Below, one piece after another: positions 16,513 to 26,247 of a stretch of DNA of 64,000 nucleotides. The stretch's first letter is position 1. The number at the start of each line of letters is the position of its first letter. The stretch covers positions 62,001 to 126,000 of the forward strand of contig NZ_SJPH01000006.1 in assembly GCF_007859815.1 (NCBI RefSeq). Reading direction: 5' to 3'. Source of the DNA: Botrimarina hoheduenensis. GTDB lineage: Bacteria > Planctomycetota > Planctomycetia > Pirellulales > Lacipirellulaceae. A model generated the notes under the pieces. The model saw only the letters and a program-made list of their open reading frames with translations. It was not told where the DNA came from and did not search any database. A program made the translations under genes and the position numbers.

Positions 16513-18273
16513 TCACTGCCCCGGTTTCCAGTCTGCCAGGCGCATCTCCACGGTGCGGTACCCGCGGAAGGTGTTGATCAACGGCTGGAAGGCGATCTCG
16601 AGCGGGCCGGTCGCTGCGCGGAGCTCGTTTTCCCAGTCGCCCGCGCCGAAGGCCACCGCCCGCAGCTTCACACCGTGTTGTTCGAGATCGACGCTCAGGT
16701 GCCGACCCGCTCCTCCCATGCGCCGCGGCGGACCGGCTAGCCGGACGTCACTCGCGCACAGCATCGGCCGCTCGTTGCCGTGTCCGAAGGGGGCGAGCCG
16801 TTCGATCTGCGTAACGGTCTGATGGGTTAGCGAGGCAAGCGAGGTTTCGGCGTCGATGCGGAGTTCGCCCGCTTGGCCGTCGGGTCCCAGCTGCTGGGCG
16901 GTGTGAGCGCAGAAATCGATGCGGAAGGCATCAAGGTTCGCCTCGTCGATCCGTAGGCCCGCCGCGGCCGCGTGGCCGCCGTGGCTCGCCAGGTGTTCGC
17001 CCGCTGCCGCGAAGGCGCGATGCAAATCGAATCCGGGGATGCTGCGGCCCGAACCGGTGCCCGGCTTGCTGCCGAGCTTATCAAGCGATACGACCACCAC
17101 CGGCTTGTGGTACTGTTCGGCAAGCTTGCCCGCGACGATGCCGATCACCCCCGCATGCCAGCCCCGGTCTGCGAGCACCAGTGCTGGGTCGTGCGCCGGA
17201 TCGAACCGGTCTTTGGCCTGCTTGCGGGCGGCGAGCAGCACGCTCCGCTCGACGCTCTTGCGTTGCTCGTTGAGCTCATCGACATAGTCGGCCAGCTCGG
17301 CCGCGCGACGCGGGTCGTCGGTCGCCAGCAGCTCGACGCCCAGCTCGGCCTGGCCGAGCCGTCCGGCGGCGTTCAGCCGCGGTGCCATCGCAAAGCCCAG
17401 ATCTTCGCCCGACAGGTCGGGCTTCTTGCCGAGCTGCGCGACCCGTTCTAGCTCCACCACACCCGGCACGGGACTGTGCCGCAAGGCGTTGAGACCGTGG
17501 CGGACAAGGATGCGGTTCTCGTCGATGAGCGGCACGACGTCGGCCACGCTGCCGATGGCGGCAAGCCCGACGGCCTGCATGAGCATCCGCCGCATCGGTT
17601 CGGAAACGCGGCCGCCTTGGCCGCCGTGCTGCGCGTCGGTCACCCGTTGGCACAGGGCCCAGGCCAGCTTGAAGGCGACCGCGGCACCGCACAGGCCGGT
17701 GAACGGATAGTCCTCACCGGGCAGGCCCGGATGGACAATCGCCGCGGCGTGCGGCAAGCGTTCGGCCAGCTTGTGATGATCGGTGACCACCAGATCGATG
17801 CCCAACTCACGGGCCAGATCCGCTTCGGCGAGGCTCGCGATGCCGCAATCGACTGTCACGATGGTGCGGGCCCCCTCGTCGGCCAGGGTGCGGATCGCGC
17901 CGGCGTTGAGCCCATAGCCCTCTTCCATGCGGTGCGGCACATAGAACCGCACGTCGGCACGGAGCAGCCGCAGGCATCGCAAGAGGATCGCGGCGGCCGT
18001 CATGCCGTCGGCGTCGTAGTCGCCGTAGATGACGATCGGCTTGCGCTGCTGGAGGGCCTCCAGGAGCACATCGCAGGCGCGTTCGACGCCGGGCAGAAGC
18101 TGGGGATCGCGGAGCCCGGTGAGCTTGGGCTCAAGAAAATCGCGGGCAGTCGTGGGATTGTCGATCCCGCGGGCGATCAGCAGTTGTGCGACAACGGTCG
18201 GCAGTCCGGCGGCCCGTTCAAGGGCCGCGATCCGGGCCGGATCGTGCGTCGCCACACGCCACTGCTTGGCCAT
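16513..18273 (-). CDS. recJ: Single-stranded-DNA-specific exonuclease RecJ
   Basis: RecJ degrades single-stranded DNA 5' to 3' in recombination and mismatch repair. The 586-residue length is normal. The DHH phosphoesterase motifs are intact: VIYGDYDADGMTAAA (residues 81-95), VDCG (141-144), VVTDHHKLAE (162-171) and the FTGLCGAAVAFKL segment at 191. The DHHA1 region near residue 430 has ASHGGHAAAAGLRI, which binds DNA, and an OB-like C-terminal part follows. It lies 113 nt downstream of rpmG on the same strand. Nothing suggests inactivation. Confidence 0.95.
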   Translation of the reverse strand: MAKQWRVATHDPARIAALERAAGLPTVVAQLLIARGIDNPTTARDFLEPKLTGLRDPQLLPGVERACDVLLEALQQRKPIVIYGDYDADGMTAAAILLRCLRLLRADVRFYVPHRMEEGYGLNAGAIRTLADEGARTIVTVDCGIASLAEADLARELGIDLVVTDHHKLAERLPHAAAIVHPGLPGEDYPFTGLCGAAVAFKLAWALCQRVTDAQHGGQGGRVSEPMRRMLMQAVGLAAIGSVADVVPLIDENRILVRHGLNALRHSPVPGVVELERVAQLGKKPDLSGEDLGFAMAPRLNAAGRLGQAELGVELLATDDPRRAAELADYVDELNEQRKSVERSVLLAARKQAKDRFDPAHDPALVLADRGWHAGVIGIVAGKLAEQYHKPVVVVSLDKLGSKPGTGSGRSIPGFDLHRAFAAAGEHLASHGGHAAAAGLRIDEANLDAFRIDFCAHTAQQLGPDGQAGELRIDAETSLASLTHQTVTQIERLAPFGHGNERPMLCASDVRLAGPPRRMGGAGRHLSVDLEQHGVKLRAVAFGAGDWENELRAATGPLEIAFQPLINTFRGYRTVEMRLADWKPGQ

Positions 18274-18386
18274 GCCGTCCCTGACCTTGGGGGTAAAGCC
18301 GCCACTGCCCCCGAGTTAAAGCAGACCCTACGAGGATCAGCGCGAACCGCCGGGGGGCACCGCGACCAAGCGAACCCCACGCCGTG

Positions 18387-18563
18387 CTACTTCTTCTTCT
18401 CGACGTGGATCGTGTGCTTGCGCAGGCGCGGCGAGTACTTGCTCAAACGCAGCTTCTCACCACCCGGCTTGCGGCGGATCGTGTAGTTGTAGTCGCCTGT
18501 CTCCTCGCACACGAGGAACAGACTCTCAACCTTCTTCTTGCGTTTTCCGCCGCTCTTGGCCAT
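18387..18563 (-). CDS. rpmG: 50S ribosomal protein L33, zinc-independent form
   Basis: This 58-residue basic protein is L33 of the large ribosomal subunit. It begins MAKSGGKRKKK and ends KYSPRLRKHTIHVEKKK, where zinc-binding L33 proteins have YCPWCRKHTLH. Both CxxC pairs are missing (the first is VCEE, the second SPRL), so this is the C-minus, zinc-independent type. The ATG at 18563 begins at the conserved N-terminus; a longer frame upstream is not L33-like. It precedes recJ on the same strand. Confidence 0.93.
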   Translation of the reverse strand: MAKSGGKRKKKVESLFLVCEETGDYNYTIRRKPGGEKLRLSKYSPRLRKHTIHVEKKK

Positions 18564-18749
18564 GGCGTTATCGGGGGGCGCTGTAGGGCTCGATCGACCG
18601 CACGTGCGAGGACGCGCGGCCTGTGTAAGTCGGCGGAGGTACCGCCAAGCCCCGCAAGATATCGGCTGAGCCGCCGCTTGGGAAGGTGTCCGCACGACGA
18701 GTCGGGCGGGAAAGATCGGGCACCCCTCGGCAGGGGGGTCGCGACCTTC

Positions 18750-19541
18750 CTACGGCCATTCGGGCTGCCGGTTTTCGAGATGGGCGGCGAGCCCCTCGCG
18801 GGCGGAGTCGGTTGTCATGGCCGTGGCGCTCGCGGCGGCACCGCTTGAGAGCTGCGACATGAGTTGCTCGGCCACGGTGTCGTACAGCAGCCGTTTGGTG
18901 AGGCCCACCGCCTGCGGGGCCGACTCGGCGGCCGTGCGGGCCCAGTCGCACGCTTGGGCCCACGTGAGGTCAGTGGGCGTCACCTTGTGATAAAGCCCCA
19001 GCCGATGGGCTTCGGCGGCGTCGATCGTGTCGGCCAGCACGAGCAGCCGACTGGCGACCGCCCCGCCGACGCAAAACGCCAGCAGCGGGGCCGCTACGCC
19101 CGCGACGATTCCTTGTCGGGGCTCGGGGAAGCCGAACAGGGCTGCGTCGGAGCCGATCGCGGCGTCGCAGGCTAGGACAAGCCCCGCTCCGGCGGCCAGC
19201 GCTGGTCCCTGCACCGCTGCGATCAACGGCTTGGGGAGCTGGAGCATCGCCACAAGCAGCTCCTGGTACTCGCGGGCCTCGTCTCCCCAGCGGACCATGT
19301 CGGCCAGGGTGTCTTCTGAGGGAGCGATCTCCGCCACGTCGCGACCCACGCAAAACGAATCACCGCGGGCGGCGAGCACTACCGCGCGGATGCGCTTTTC
19401 AGCATGCACATCGCCCAGCGCGACCTGGAGTTCGGATACCATGGCCCGTGTGAGGGCGTTGCCGGCGTCGGGGCGGTTGAGCGTGATCGTGGCGATCGGC
19501 GGATCAACCCGCACCTGGATCGCATCGCTTTGCAGGATCAT
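18750..19541 (-). CDS. Enoyl-CoA hydratase/isomerase family protein
   Basis: This 263-residue protein has the crotonase fold, which binds acyl-CoA thioesters and stabilises an enolate through an oxyanion hole. The first oxyanion strand is AARGDSFCVGRDVAE and the second is GPALAAGAGLVLACD. One of the two hydratase glutamates is kept (FGFPEPRQGIVAG), but the other, normally in a GGGCELA-like helix start, is replaced by Gly. Some non-hydratase crotonases have this pattern, so the reaction cannot be assigned. The ATG at 19541 has AAGGA 8 nt upstream and was preferred to a GTG at 19547. It starts 12 nt after an unrecognised gene, so the two are probably co-transcribed. Confidence 0.85.
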   Translation of the reverse strand: MILQSDAIQVRVDPPIATITLNRPDAGNALTRAMVSELQVALGDVHAEKRIRAVVLAARGDSFCVGRDVAEIAPSEDTLADMVRWGDEAREYQELLVAMLQLPKPLIAAVQGPALAAGAGLVLACDAAIGSDAALFGFPEPRQGIVAGVAAPLLAFCVGGAVASRLLVLADTIDAAEAHRLGLYHKVTPTDLTWAQACDWARTAAESAPQAVGLTKRLLYDTVAEQLMSQLSSGAAASATAMTTDSAREGLAAHLENRQPEWP

Positions 19542-19553
19542 CGGCACAGTTCC

Positions 19554-20609
19554 TTACGAGAGAGCGTGCTCATCGCGCCACCGGCTCGCGGGGCGGCAAT
19601 CGACGCCGAGCGGCAGCAGTTGTTCGAGCAGAACACGCGGAGCGTGAGATCGCCAAGTGGCCGTCCGCCGCGTTATCAGCCCCTCGAGCGGCAGAGCGAA
19701 CGTCCCCGCCGGGGCGAACAGATCGAGCCGCTGTGCCGTTTGCTGAAGCGGTTTACGCTGGGGGGCCGACAGGCGTAACCCGGCGGAGTTCGGCAGCGGA
19801 TGCCAGGTAACGCCCGTTGCGGCGATAGACGCGAGGCGCTGCTTGAGGGGCTCGCTTACTGGCAGGGGGACATCCAGCGCGTAGCCTTCATCCAGCGCAA
19901 AACAAACGGGCACTGTTTCGGCGGGGGCGTTCGTTGGTGGGGGATCACCGGCAGGGGGCTCCGCTAAGTCAGTGGAGGGTTGGTCGTCGTGGAGCATCCC
20001 CTCGGTTTCGTGATCTTGGAAGGCGCGGTGAGCCAGCTCGATGGCTCGGCAGACCCGCTCCGTCGCGAGGTTTTCTCCGCCGATTGCGGACTCAGCAGCG
20101 GCGGCTCCTACCGCGGTGGCGTCCAGGCCGCGTCCGAAGAGGCACCGCACAGGGCTTTGCAGCGCCGCCACAACGGGACCTGGCGGTGTCGAACGCCATC
20201 CGGCGAGCGGCAAGCGCGGATCGTTCGCCAGCAAGGCTTGTGTTTGGTAATGAGCGAAGCCAACGCCCGCCGCGAGAAACTCTTCGAAACCTTCAACCAG
20301 ATTCTCGCCACGCAGGACGCCGAGGAGCGGATCGCCCGCCACTTCGGATAAAGCTGTGGCAAAGCGGCTTGCGGCAGCAGTCGGAGCGTGGGGGCCCGTG
20401 GCGACCATCAGGGCCAGCTCGCCGTGCAGAGCGAGCCAGGGGCCGATCCCCGCCGCCAGGGCCGCGAGTCGGCTCGCGGCGAGCGGCGGTGAGTCATTCG
20501 CCAGATCGAGCACCGCAACGGTTGGCCGATCGTCGATCCGCCAGGGCTCGAGCGGCGAGAAGGTTGCGGCGGCTAACCGGGCCGCCGACACGAATCGCAG
20601 CGGCGACAT
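19554..20609 (-). CDS. Unrecognised protein co-transcribed with the enoyl-CoA hydratase-like gene
   Basis: I do not recognise this 351-residue soluble protein. It begins MSPLRFVSAARLAAATFSPL and has a compact Ala-rich alpha/beta N-terminal half, including TVAVLDLAND and ELALMVATGPHAPT. The last segment weakly recalls the VATGxHRPxT stretch of lactate-racemase (LarA/DUF2088) proteins, but that is too little for an assignment. A Pro/Glu-rich linker near residues 235-260 leads to a C-terminal domain with AHYQT-like and LPLEGLITRR segments. It lies 12 nt before the crotonase-fold gene, which suggests a role with CoA thioesters. The ATG at 20609 was chosen because the upstream extension reads through the promoter region of the divergent sigma gene. 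Confidence 0.6.
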   Translation of the reverse strand: MSPLRFVSAARLAAATFSPLEPWRIDDRPTVAVLDLANDSPPLAASRLAALAAGIGPWLALHGELALMVATGPHAPTAAASRFATALSEVAGDPLLGVLRGENLVEGFEEFLAAGVGFAHYQTQALLANDPRLPLAGWRSTPPGPVVAALQSPVRCLFGRGLDATAVGAAAAESAIGGENLATERVCRAIELAHRAFQDHETEGMLHDDQPSTDLAEPPAGDPPPTNAPAETVPVCFALDEGYALDVPLPVSEPLKQRLASIAATGVTWHPLPNSAGLRLSAPQRKPLQQTAQRLDLFAPAGTFALPLEGLITRRTATWRSHAPRVLLEQLLPLGVDCRPASRWRDEHALS

Positions 20610-20868
20610 GGCGGGGCGGGGGGAGTTAGCGGGCGTGGCGTGAAGTGGCGAAGCGTAAACATGCCTAGGCCCTGCGTGGAATTTCCGCAACGCCTGGGGG
20701 CCGAGCACCAAATGGTGGCGTGTTGCGTAACCATAAGGTAGCAAAGGATTTGAGGCTGATCCGGCAGCCTTCTGGCAGCGGCTGGCCTGGCCGCTGCATA
20801 GCGGGTAGCCAGAGCGGACGCCTGCCGCTCGCCTTCCGGCTCTTCTCTTCTGATTTGAGGTCTCTGCC

Positions 20869-22434
20869 GTGCCGACCACCAAAGCCGCCACCAAGAAGGC
20901 CACCAGCAAGTCCACCCCGGTCAACGGCGGCAAGCCGCAAGGCACTGCGCCCGCCAGCCGACGCGCCAAGACGAGTTCCGCCCCGACGGGCAGTGTGCGT
21001 CCGCCCGACAGCGGCCACCGAGTCTACGAGGATTCCTCCGAGTCGCATGTGGACGATCCCGTGCGGATGTACCTGATGCAGATGGGTGAAATCCCCATGC
21101 TGAATCGGGCCGAGGAGGTTTCGTCCGCTCAAGCCATCGAGGCGACACGCAACCGCTTCCGCCGCACGATGCTCTGCAATGACTTTGTCTTGCGGGGAGC
21201 GGTCGATCTGCTGGAGAAGGTTCACCGTAAAGAGCTACGCCTGGATCGAACGATCGAGATCTCGGTCACCAACACCGCCGAGAAGCGCCGTGTGCTGCAA
21301 CGTCTGGGTCCCAATCTGCGAACCATCTACGGGTTGCTCGACCAAACCACGCCCGACTATCTGCAAGCGATCGATCGCCGCGAGACACCCGCCAAACGCC
21401 GCGCGGCATGGCGGCGGCTGATTGTCCGCCGCAACAAGATCATTCGCCTGGTCGAAGAGATGAACCTGCGGCTACAGAAGCTGCTGCCGATCATGGATCA
21501 ATTGCACGAGATCGGCCACCGCATGGCGGTCATCAAAGAGCAGCTGGCTGAGCCGGAGCGGTTGCTCGGTACGTCGCACGCCGACGAACTGCGGCACGAA
21601 CTGCGTTACCTGATGCGGCTGACCCAAGAGAGCCCGGCAACGCTCGCGCACCTCGTGGCCCGCACCAAGGAACGGCGTGAACGTTACGACGCTGCCAAGC
21701 GGCGTCTGTCGGCCGCCAACCTGCGGTTGGTGGTCTCGATCGCCAAACGCTACCGCAACCGCGGGATGTCTTTCTTGGACCTGATCCAAGAGGGCAACAC
21801 CGGTCTGATGCGGGCGGTCGATAAGTTCGAGCACGCTCGCGGTTACAAGTTCAGCACCTACGCCACCTGGTGGATCCGTCAGGCCATCACCCGGGCGATT
21901 GCCGATCAGAGCCGCACGATCCGTTTGCCGGTGCATATGATCGACACCATGAGCAAGATCCGGGCGGTGTCCGCCGAGTTCGTGCAGCAGCACGGCCGCG
22001 AGCCCAACCCGGAAGAGGTAGCCGAGATCACGGGAATGTCGATGGACGACGCGGCTTGCATCCTCAAGATGACCCGTCAGCCGCTGTCACTTGACCAGCC
22101 CGTTGGTGACCACGAGGACAACTACTTTGGCGAGTTCCTTGAGGAGCAGCGCGACGAGGACCCCCTCTACGATGCGAACCTGGAGATGCTCAAGGAGCGG
22201 CTCAACGAGGTCATGGACGAGCTGAGCTACCGCGAACGCGAGATCATCAAGCTCCGCTACGGCTTAGCGGACGGCTACAATTACACCCTGGAAGAAGTGG
22301 GTAAGATCTTCTCGGTAACCCGTGAGCGGGTCCGGCAGATTGAGTCCAAGGCGGTTCGCAAGCTGCAGCAGCCGTACCGATCGCGGTCGCTGGCTAGCTT
22401 CCTGGACGGGGTGGAAATCCCGGCCGAGATGTGA
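20869..22434 (+). CDS. rpoD: Primary-type RNA polymerase sigma factor (RpoD/SigA)
   Basis: This 521-residue sigma-70 protein directs RNA polymerase to promoters. After about 60 disordered Lys/Ala/Ser-rich residues comes region 1.2 ([18 protein letters not shown]), then a long non-conserved helical insert (residues 80-275). Region 2 is complete: [35 protein letters not shown] and [20 protein letters not shown]. Region 3 has [14 protein letters not shown] and region 4 has [15 protein letters not shown] and the helix-turn-helix [20 protein letters not shown]. All regions of a housekeeping factor are present, but planctomycetes often have several RpoD-like paralogues, so I cannot say it is the only one. 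It starts with GTG and is divergent from the gene at 20609. Confidence 0.9.
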   Translation: MPTTKAATKKATSKSTPVNGGKPQGTAPASRRAKTSSAPTGSVRPPDSGHRVYEDSSESHVDDPVRMYLMQMGEIPMLNRAEEVSSAQAIEATRNRFRRTMLCNDFVLRGAVDLLEKVHRKELRLDRTIEISVTNTAEKRRVLQRLGPNLRTIYGLLDQTTPDYLQAIDRRETPAKRRAAWRRLIVRRNKIIRLVEEMNLRLQKLLPIMDQLHEIGHRMAVIKEQLAEPERLLGTSHADELRHELRYLMRLTQESPATLAHLVARTKERRERYDAAKRRLSAANLRLVVSIAKRYRNRGMSFLDLIQEGNTGLMRAVDKFEHARGYKFSTYATWWIRQAITRAIADQSRTIRLPVHMIDTMSKIRAVSAEFVQQHGREPNPEEVAEITGMSMDDAACILKMTRQPLSLDQPVGDHEDNYFGEFLEEQRDEDPLYDANLEMLKERLNEVMDELSYREREIIKLRYGLADGYNYTLEEVGKIFSVTRERVRQIESKAVRKLQQPYRSRSLASFLDGVEIPAEM

Positions 22435-22610
22435 TCTGCGGCCGAAAAATTGTTCCCGAAGCGGGTTTGCTTGGAAGAGCGGCGCTTCGTGGTTAGTCTA
22501 GGAAGTCTGGGCGGGATGCGTCCGGGGGCCAGCCGCCCCCGTGTCATCCACTGAGCCCCCCCGTCATGCCCCGCTACTTTGTCACGCCCTGCTACCGAGA
22601 GCCCTCGTCG

Positions 22611-23597
22611 ATGAGCACCCGTGCTATGTACTACTTGGTCTTCGCGGCGAGCTTGGTCGCGGTAACCGCATGGTTGGGTGAAGACGCCCACGGCGCCGAT
22701 GCCGCGGTTGTCGAGCCCTCCGTCGTGGAAGCGACGCTGTCCGAGCTGTCGGCCGACGTGCCCGCGGCCACTTCGGACGAATCCGCCACCGAAGCGACTT
22801 CACCCATGGAAGAGGCTGCTGAAGAGGCGGCTGCCGTGGCCGGCGAGGAAGAGGCTCTCGCCGAAGATGCATCGGCAGAGGAAGAGCCCGCCTCGGATGA
22901 CGGTCCGATCGATTTGTTTGCGGCCCAAGAAGATGGTGCCGTTGAAGTCACGTTCATCGCCAAGAGCGATCACCGCGGCCGCATCATCATCAAGAACCTG
23001 CGCGAGACGCCGCTTGAGCTGCGTGTGCCGAGCGCCTTTGTCGGCCGCCCGGTGTTGGGGCAGTTCGGCGGCGGCGGCGGTGGCGGCGCTGGCGGTGGCG
23101 GACTTGGCGGTGGCGGCGGTGGCGGCCAAGCGGTTGGTGGCGGCGGTGGCGGCGGTGGCCTGGGGGGCGGTGGCGGTGGTGGCGGACAGTTCAGCATTCC
23201 GCCCGCCGAAGAAGCCAAGATTGATGTCCCCCTGCTGTGTCTTGACCACGGCAAGAAGGTCCCTTCGTCCAGCAAGCCCTATGAACTAATTCCCGCTGAA
23301 GAGCACCTTGCCGAACAGCCGGCAGTTATCGAGCTGCTTGAGGCATTTGGGCGCGGCGAGTTGCAGCGTGGTGCCGCACAGGCCGCGGTGTGGAATCTCA
23401 ACAGCCAGGTCAGTTGGGACGAACTGGCAGCAAAGCTGGACGGCACCGCCCGCAGCTTTGTGCGTTCGCCGTACTTCTCGACGGACGAGATCACAACCGC
23501 CGTCGCGTACGTTACCGAAGCGGTGCGGCGTGCCGCGGTGCGTCCGCAGCCAGCCATCGAGACTTCTGACGAATCGCTCGGCAGCACGGACTACTAG
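22611..23597 (+). CDS. Glycine-rich exported protein, unknown function
   Basis: This 328-residue protein is not recognised. It has a signal peptide (YYLVFAASLVAVTAWLGEDA, residues 7-26), then about 80 acidic, Ala/Glu-rich residues, a short beta segment (VEVTFIAKSDHRGRIIIKNL), a run of some 45 residues that is almost all glycine (DNA 23063-23190), and a C-terminal domain with EEAKIDVPLLCLDHGKKVPS and YELIPAEEH segments. Related proteins with the CLDHGKK-type end are known to me only as planctomycete hypotheticals. The ATG at 22611 gives a clean signal peptide; an earlier ATG at 22566 adds 15 residues. It follows the sigma gene by 176 nt and is convergent with the next gene. Confidence 0.75.
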   Translation: MSTRAMYYLVFAASLVAVTAWLGEDAHGADAAVVEPSVVEATLSELSADVPAATSDESATEATSPMEEAAEEAAAVAGEEEALAEDASAEEEPASDDGPIDLFAAQEDGAVEVTFIAKSDHRGRIIIKNLRETPLELRVPSAFVGRPVLGQFGGGGGGGAGGGGLGGGGGGGQAVGGGGGGGGLGGGGGGGGQFSIPPAEEAKIDVPLLCLDHGKKVPSSSKPYELIPAEEHLAEQPAVIELLEAFGRGELQRGAAQAAVWNLNSQVSWDELAAKLDGTARSFVRSPYFSTDEITTAVAYVTEAVRRAAVRPQPAIETSDESLGSTDY

Positions 23598-23637
23598 GGC
23601 CCGTTCCGGTAGACGGTTTCGGCTGCCGACGTTTGCG

Positions 23638-25194
23638 TTACGAGCCAACCAGGGCATCGGCCCAATCGGCGATCCAGGGTGCCTGCCAGGGATTCCAAGT
23701 GGGATAGGCAGCCGAAAGGGCGGACAAGACCAGCAGCGTGCAAGCCAGCGCCAAGCCGGCCCGCCGTCGGCTGAGCCCTTGAGCCGCTGGCGGGATGAGG
23801 GTCACCCACAGCGGCGCGAGCCAAAACAGCCAGCGCAGGCCACTCGTGGCACCCCCGTAGTTGCGATCTGCCTGCGGCCGGAGGCCCAGGTAGAAGACCA
23901 AGCACGCCGCGGTGATCGCCAGCGTGATTAGCGCCAGCTCGCGATCGAGGGGCCGACCCCGCGCGATCAGCCAGGCCCCACCGGCGACGCTCAGCACCCA
24001 GATCGGCGTCAGCGAAAACACGCCGTACTTGCCGACCAGCGTGTGAAAGGCATAGACCCCTTTGGAGGGTTCGCCGATATCGACCCCTTTCGGGTTGCGC
24101 CAGTAGCTTTCACGGGTTCGACCGTTGAGCGTGTACTCGTAGTCGTACCAGTTATCGCTTGGGTCAACGGTGCTGCGATGGGCATAGGGGGGGCGCCAGC
24201 TATCGTGAGCCCAGTAATTGGTGGCAAAGAACGCGACTCCTACCAGGGCCGCGCCGGGCAGGTAGCCGGTGAGCGTTTCCAGCGGCCGGCGGATCGCTAG
24301 CGAAGCCCCCAACAGCACCGTCAGCCCGAGCGCTGGTAACTCGTTCGCCGCGGCGAACGCCGCCGCAATGCCGGTTAACAGCGACAGCTTGCTAAGCTGT
24401 TGATCGCTAGCACGCAAGCGGCTCCAACCGACGCACGCCGCCGCGGTTGCCGCCGCGGCGATAAGATGGTTGTTAAGCACCGGCGTGAAGGCGCTGAGCA
24501 GCGTGCCAAAGCACGCGACCGCCATCGCCAACAGGCGGCCCAAGTCGCCGCGTCCGTGGCGCTCGATAAGCACCGCGGTCATCGACAGCAACAAGGCGAG
24601 TGCGCCACCGTTGATGGCCAGCAGCAGCGTTCGGCCAACCGCGTACGGATGGGTGCCCAGCGTCATCCCTGTGAGCTGCATGAGCAGCCAGTAGGGGCCC
24701 GCGATGAGCACCATCAGCAGCGGCGGCTTGCTGCTATAGAGGCGGAGCTCACCGTCGCGATTGGCGTGCTGCACCATATCGATCGTGTCCCAGGTGCGCT
24801 CCTCGAGCAGCCGATCGATCTCGAAGGTCCCCTGCTCGGCGAGCGCGCGAATGGCGAGCCATCGGCTGCGATCGTTAGCGCTCAGGAACGGCCTTTGCAG
24901 CCTTTGCTGGTCACGGACCTCGTTCTCGACCGCTTCGAGCCGCAGCTCGAGCGCCACGCCCGTCATGCCATCGGCCTCGAGCCGAACGCGCTCGCGCTCG
25001 AGGGCGATTTTGACGCGTTGGTCTTCTAACCGGCGGAGGTCCACCGAGTTTACGGCAAGAATCTTGCCGGCCGCTTGGCCCAGGGCCAAGGCGATCAAGA
25101 CGGTGTAAACGGCCCAGCGAAGCCGTGCCGCATTGTTGCTGTGGCTCGTAGAGGGATCGATCGGGGAGTTTCGCAACGGATCGCGCTGGGTCAT
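23638..25194 (-). CDS. Multi-spanning membrane protein, GT-C glycosyltransferase-like
   Basis: This 518-residue protein has one N-terminal membrane helix, a periplasmic coiled-coil segment (about residues 50-105) and roughly eight to ten further membrane helices. The segment ELRLYSSKPPLLMVLIAGPY near residues 150-170 matches the Y-S-x-K-P-P-L-L element of GT-C enzymes (ArnT/PMT-like), which transfer sugars from polyprenyl phosphate on the outer face of the inner membrane. The first acidic motif normally found early in the first loop is not clear, so activity is uncertain. It overlaps the upstream GT2 gene by 4 nt (ATGA), so the two are co-translated, and GT2 could make its polyprenyl-phosphate sugar donor. 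Confidence 0.6.
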   Translation of the reverse strand: MTQRDPLRNSPIDPSTSHSNNAARLRWAVYTVLIALALGQAAGKILAVNSVDLRRLEDQRVKIALERERVRLEADGMTGVALELRLEAVENEVRDQQRLQRPFLSANDRSRWLAIRALAEQGTFEIDRLLEERTWDTIDMVQHANRDGELRLYSSKPPLLMVLIAGPYWLLMQLTGMTLGTHPYAVGRTLLLAINGGALALLLSMTAVLIERHGRGDLGRLLAMAVACFGTLLSAFTPVLNNHLIAAAATAAACVGWSRLRASDQQLSKLSLLTGIAAAFAAANELPALGLTVLLGASLAIRRPLETLTGYLPGAALVGVAFFATNYWAHDSWRPPYAHRSTVDPSDNWYDYEYTLNGRTRESYWRNPKGVDIGEPSKGVYAFHTLVGKYGVFSLTPIWVLSVAGGAWLIARGRPLDRELALITLAITAACLVFYLGLRPQADRNYGGATSGLRWLFWLAPLWVTLIPPAAQGLSRRRAGLALACTLLVLSALSAAYPTWNPWQAPWIADWADALVGS

Positions 25195-26171
25195 GAGGCC
25201 TCGCGTCGGCGGGCGGCCTCGCCAAGGGTGTGCTGGGCCACCACGTAAGAGGGCCTCTCACGCGAAGCCGCGACCATGGCCCCGAGCAAAGCGACCGCGA
25301 GAAATTGGGCACCCACGAGACACAGCGTCAGCGCGTAGAAGATCGCCGCGGTCTCGTGCAGATGGATCGGTTCGAAGCCAGGTGCCACGCGTGAGATAAC
25401 CCAGCGGCACGCCAGGTAAAAAAGCCCCAAGCACCCCGCTCCGAAGGCCAGCAGGCCGACACTGCCCAGCGCGTGCTGCGGGCGGTCGCCGTAGCCGGTC
25501 AGGAACTTCACCGTCATCAGATCCAGCAGCCCCTTGATCAGCCGCGTCGCGCCGTACTTGCTCTTACCGAATTCGCGAGCGCGATGGTGGACCGCCACCT
25601 CGCCAATGCGGAAGCCCTGAGCGGCGGCAAGGACCGGGATAAACCGGTGCAGCTCTCCATACAGGCGTAGCTGTTCGACCGCTTCGAGGCGGTAAGCCTT
25701 GAGCCCGCAGTTATGATCGTGCAGCCGAACACCGGTCAGCCAGCTAACTAAGGCATTGAACACTAGCGAGGGCCAGCGTTTGTGCCACGGGTCTTTGCGG
25801 TCAATCTTCCAGCCGCTTACGACGTCGTTGCCCTCGTCGATTTTGGCGAGCAGGCGCGGCACCTCGGCGGGGTCATCCTGACCGTCGGCGTCCATCGTCA
25901 CCACGATCGGCGCACACGCTGCACAGAAGCCCGCGTCGAGCGCCGCGGCTTTGCCAAAGTTGCGGCGCAGCCGGATCGCTTCGACCGTGGGATCCTGGGC
26001 AGCCAAGCTTTGGATGACCTCCCACGAGGCGTCGGTTGATCCATCATCGACAAAGATTGTTTGCAGCGCGTAGTCGCTCGCTTCCGCGATAGCGTTCAGC
26101 TCACGGTGCAACTCCACCAGCGACGATGCCTCGTTCAGCAGCGGGATCACTACTGATACGGCGCGGGGCAT
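25191..26171 (-). CDS. Glycosyltransferase family 2 (polyprenyl-phosphate sugar synthase-like)
   Basis: This 326-residue protein has a GT2 domain with two C-terminal membrane helices, the layout of polyprenyl-phosphate mannosyl- or glucosyltransferases. Visible motifs are the N-terminal AVSVVIPLLNEASSL, FVDDGSTDAS, VTMDADGQDDPAEVP (the metal-binding DxD region), and SGWKIDRKDPWHKR. The helices are about residues 235-260 and 275-300. Such enzymes move a sugar from a nucleotide donor to a lipid phosphate at the cytoplasmic face. The ATG at 26171 starts the domain; a longer frame overlaps the previous gene. Its stop overlaps the start of the GT-C-like gene by 4 nt. Confidence 0.88.
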   Translation of the reverse strand: MPRAVSVVIPLLNEASSLVELHRELNAIAEASDYALQTIFVDDGSTDASWEVIQSLAAQDPTVEAIRLRRNFGKAAALDAGFCAACAPIVVTMDADGQDDPAEVPRLLAKIDEGNDVVSGWKIDRKDPWHKRWPSLVFNALVSWLTGVRLHDHNCGLKAYRLEAVEQLRLYGELHRFIPVLAAAQGFRIGEVAVHHRAREFGKSKYGATRLIKGLLDLMTVKFLTGYGDRPQHALGSVGLLAFGAGCLGLFYLACRWVISRVAPGFEPIHLHETAAIFYALTLCLVGAQFLAVALLGAMVAASRERPSYVVAQHTLGEAARRREAS

Positions 26172-26247
26172 GACAGGCGGGGCAGTTGGTTGCAGGGGGA
26201 GAGGGCGGGTTGCCGGCGGAGAGGGCCAATGCCCGCCAGGCTGCTGC

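Noticed and set aside
23063..23190. Simple repeat as a CRISPR or mobile-element end
   Set aside because: It is an in-frame glycine-codon array within one gene, with no spacers or terminal repeats.
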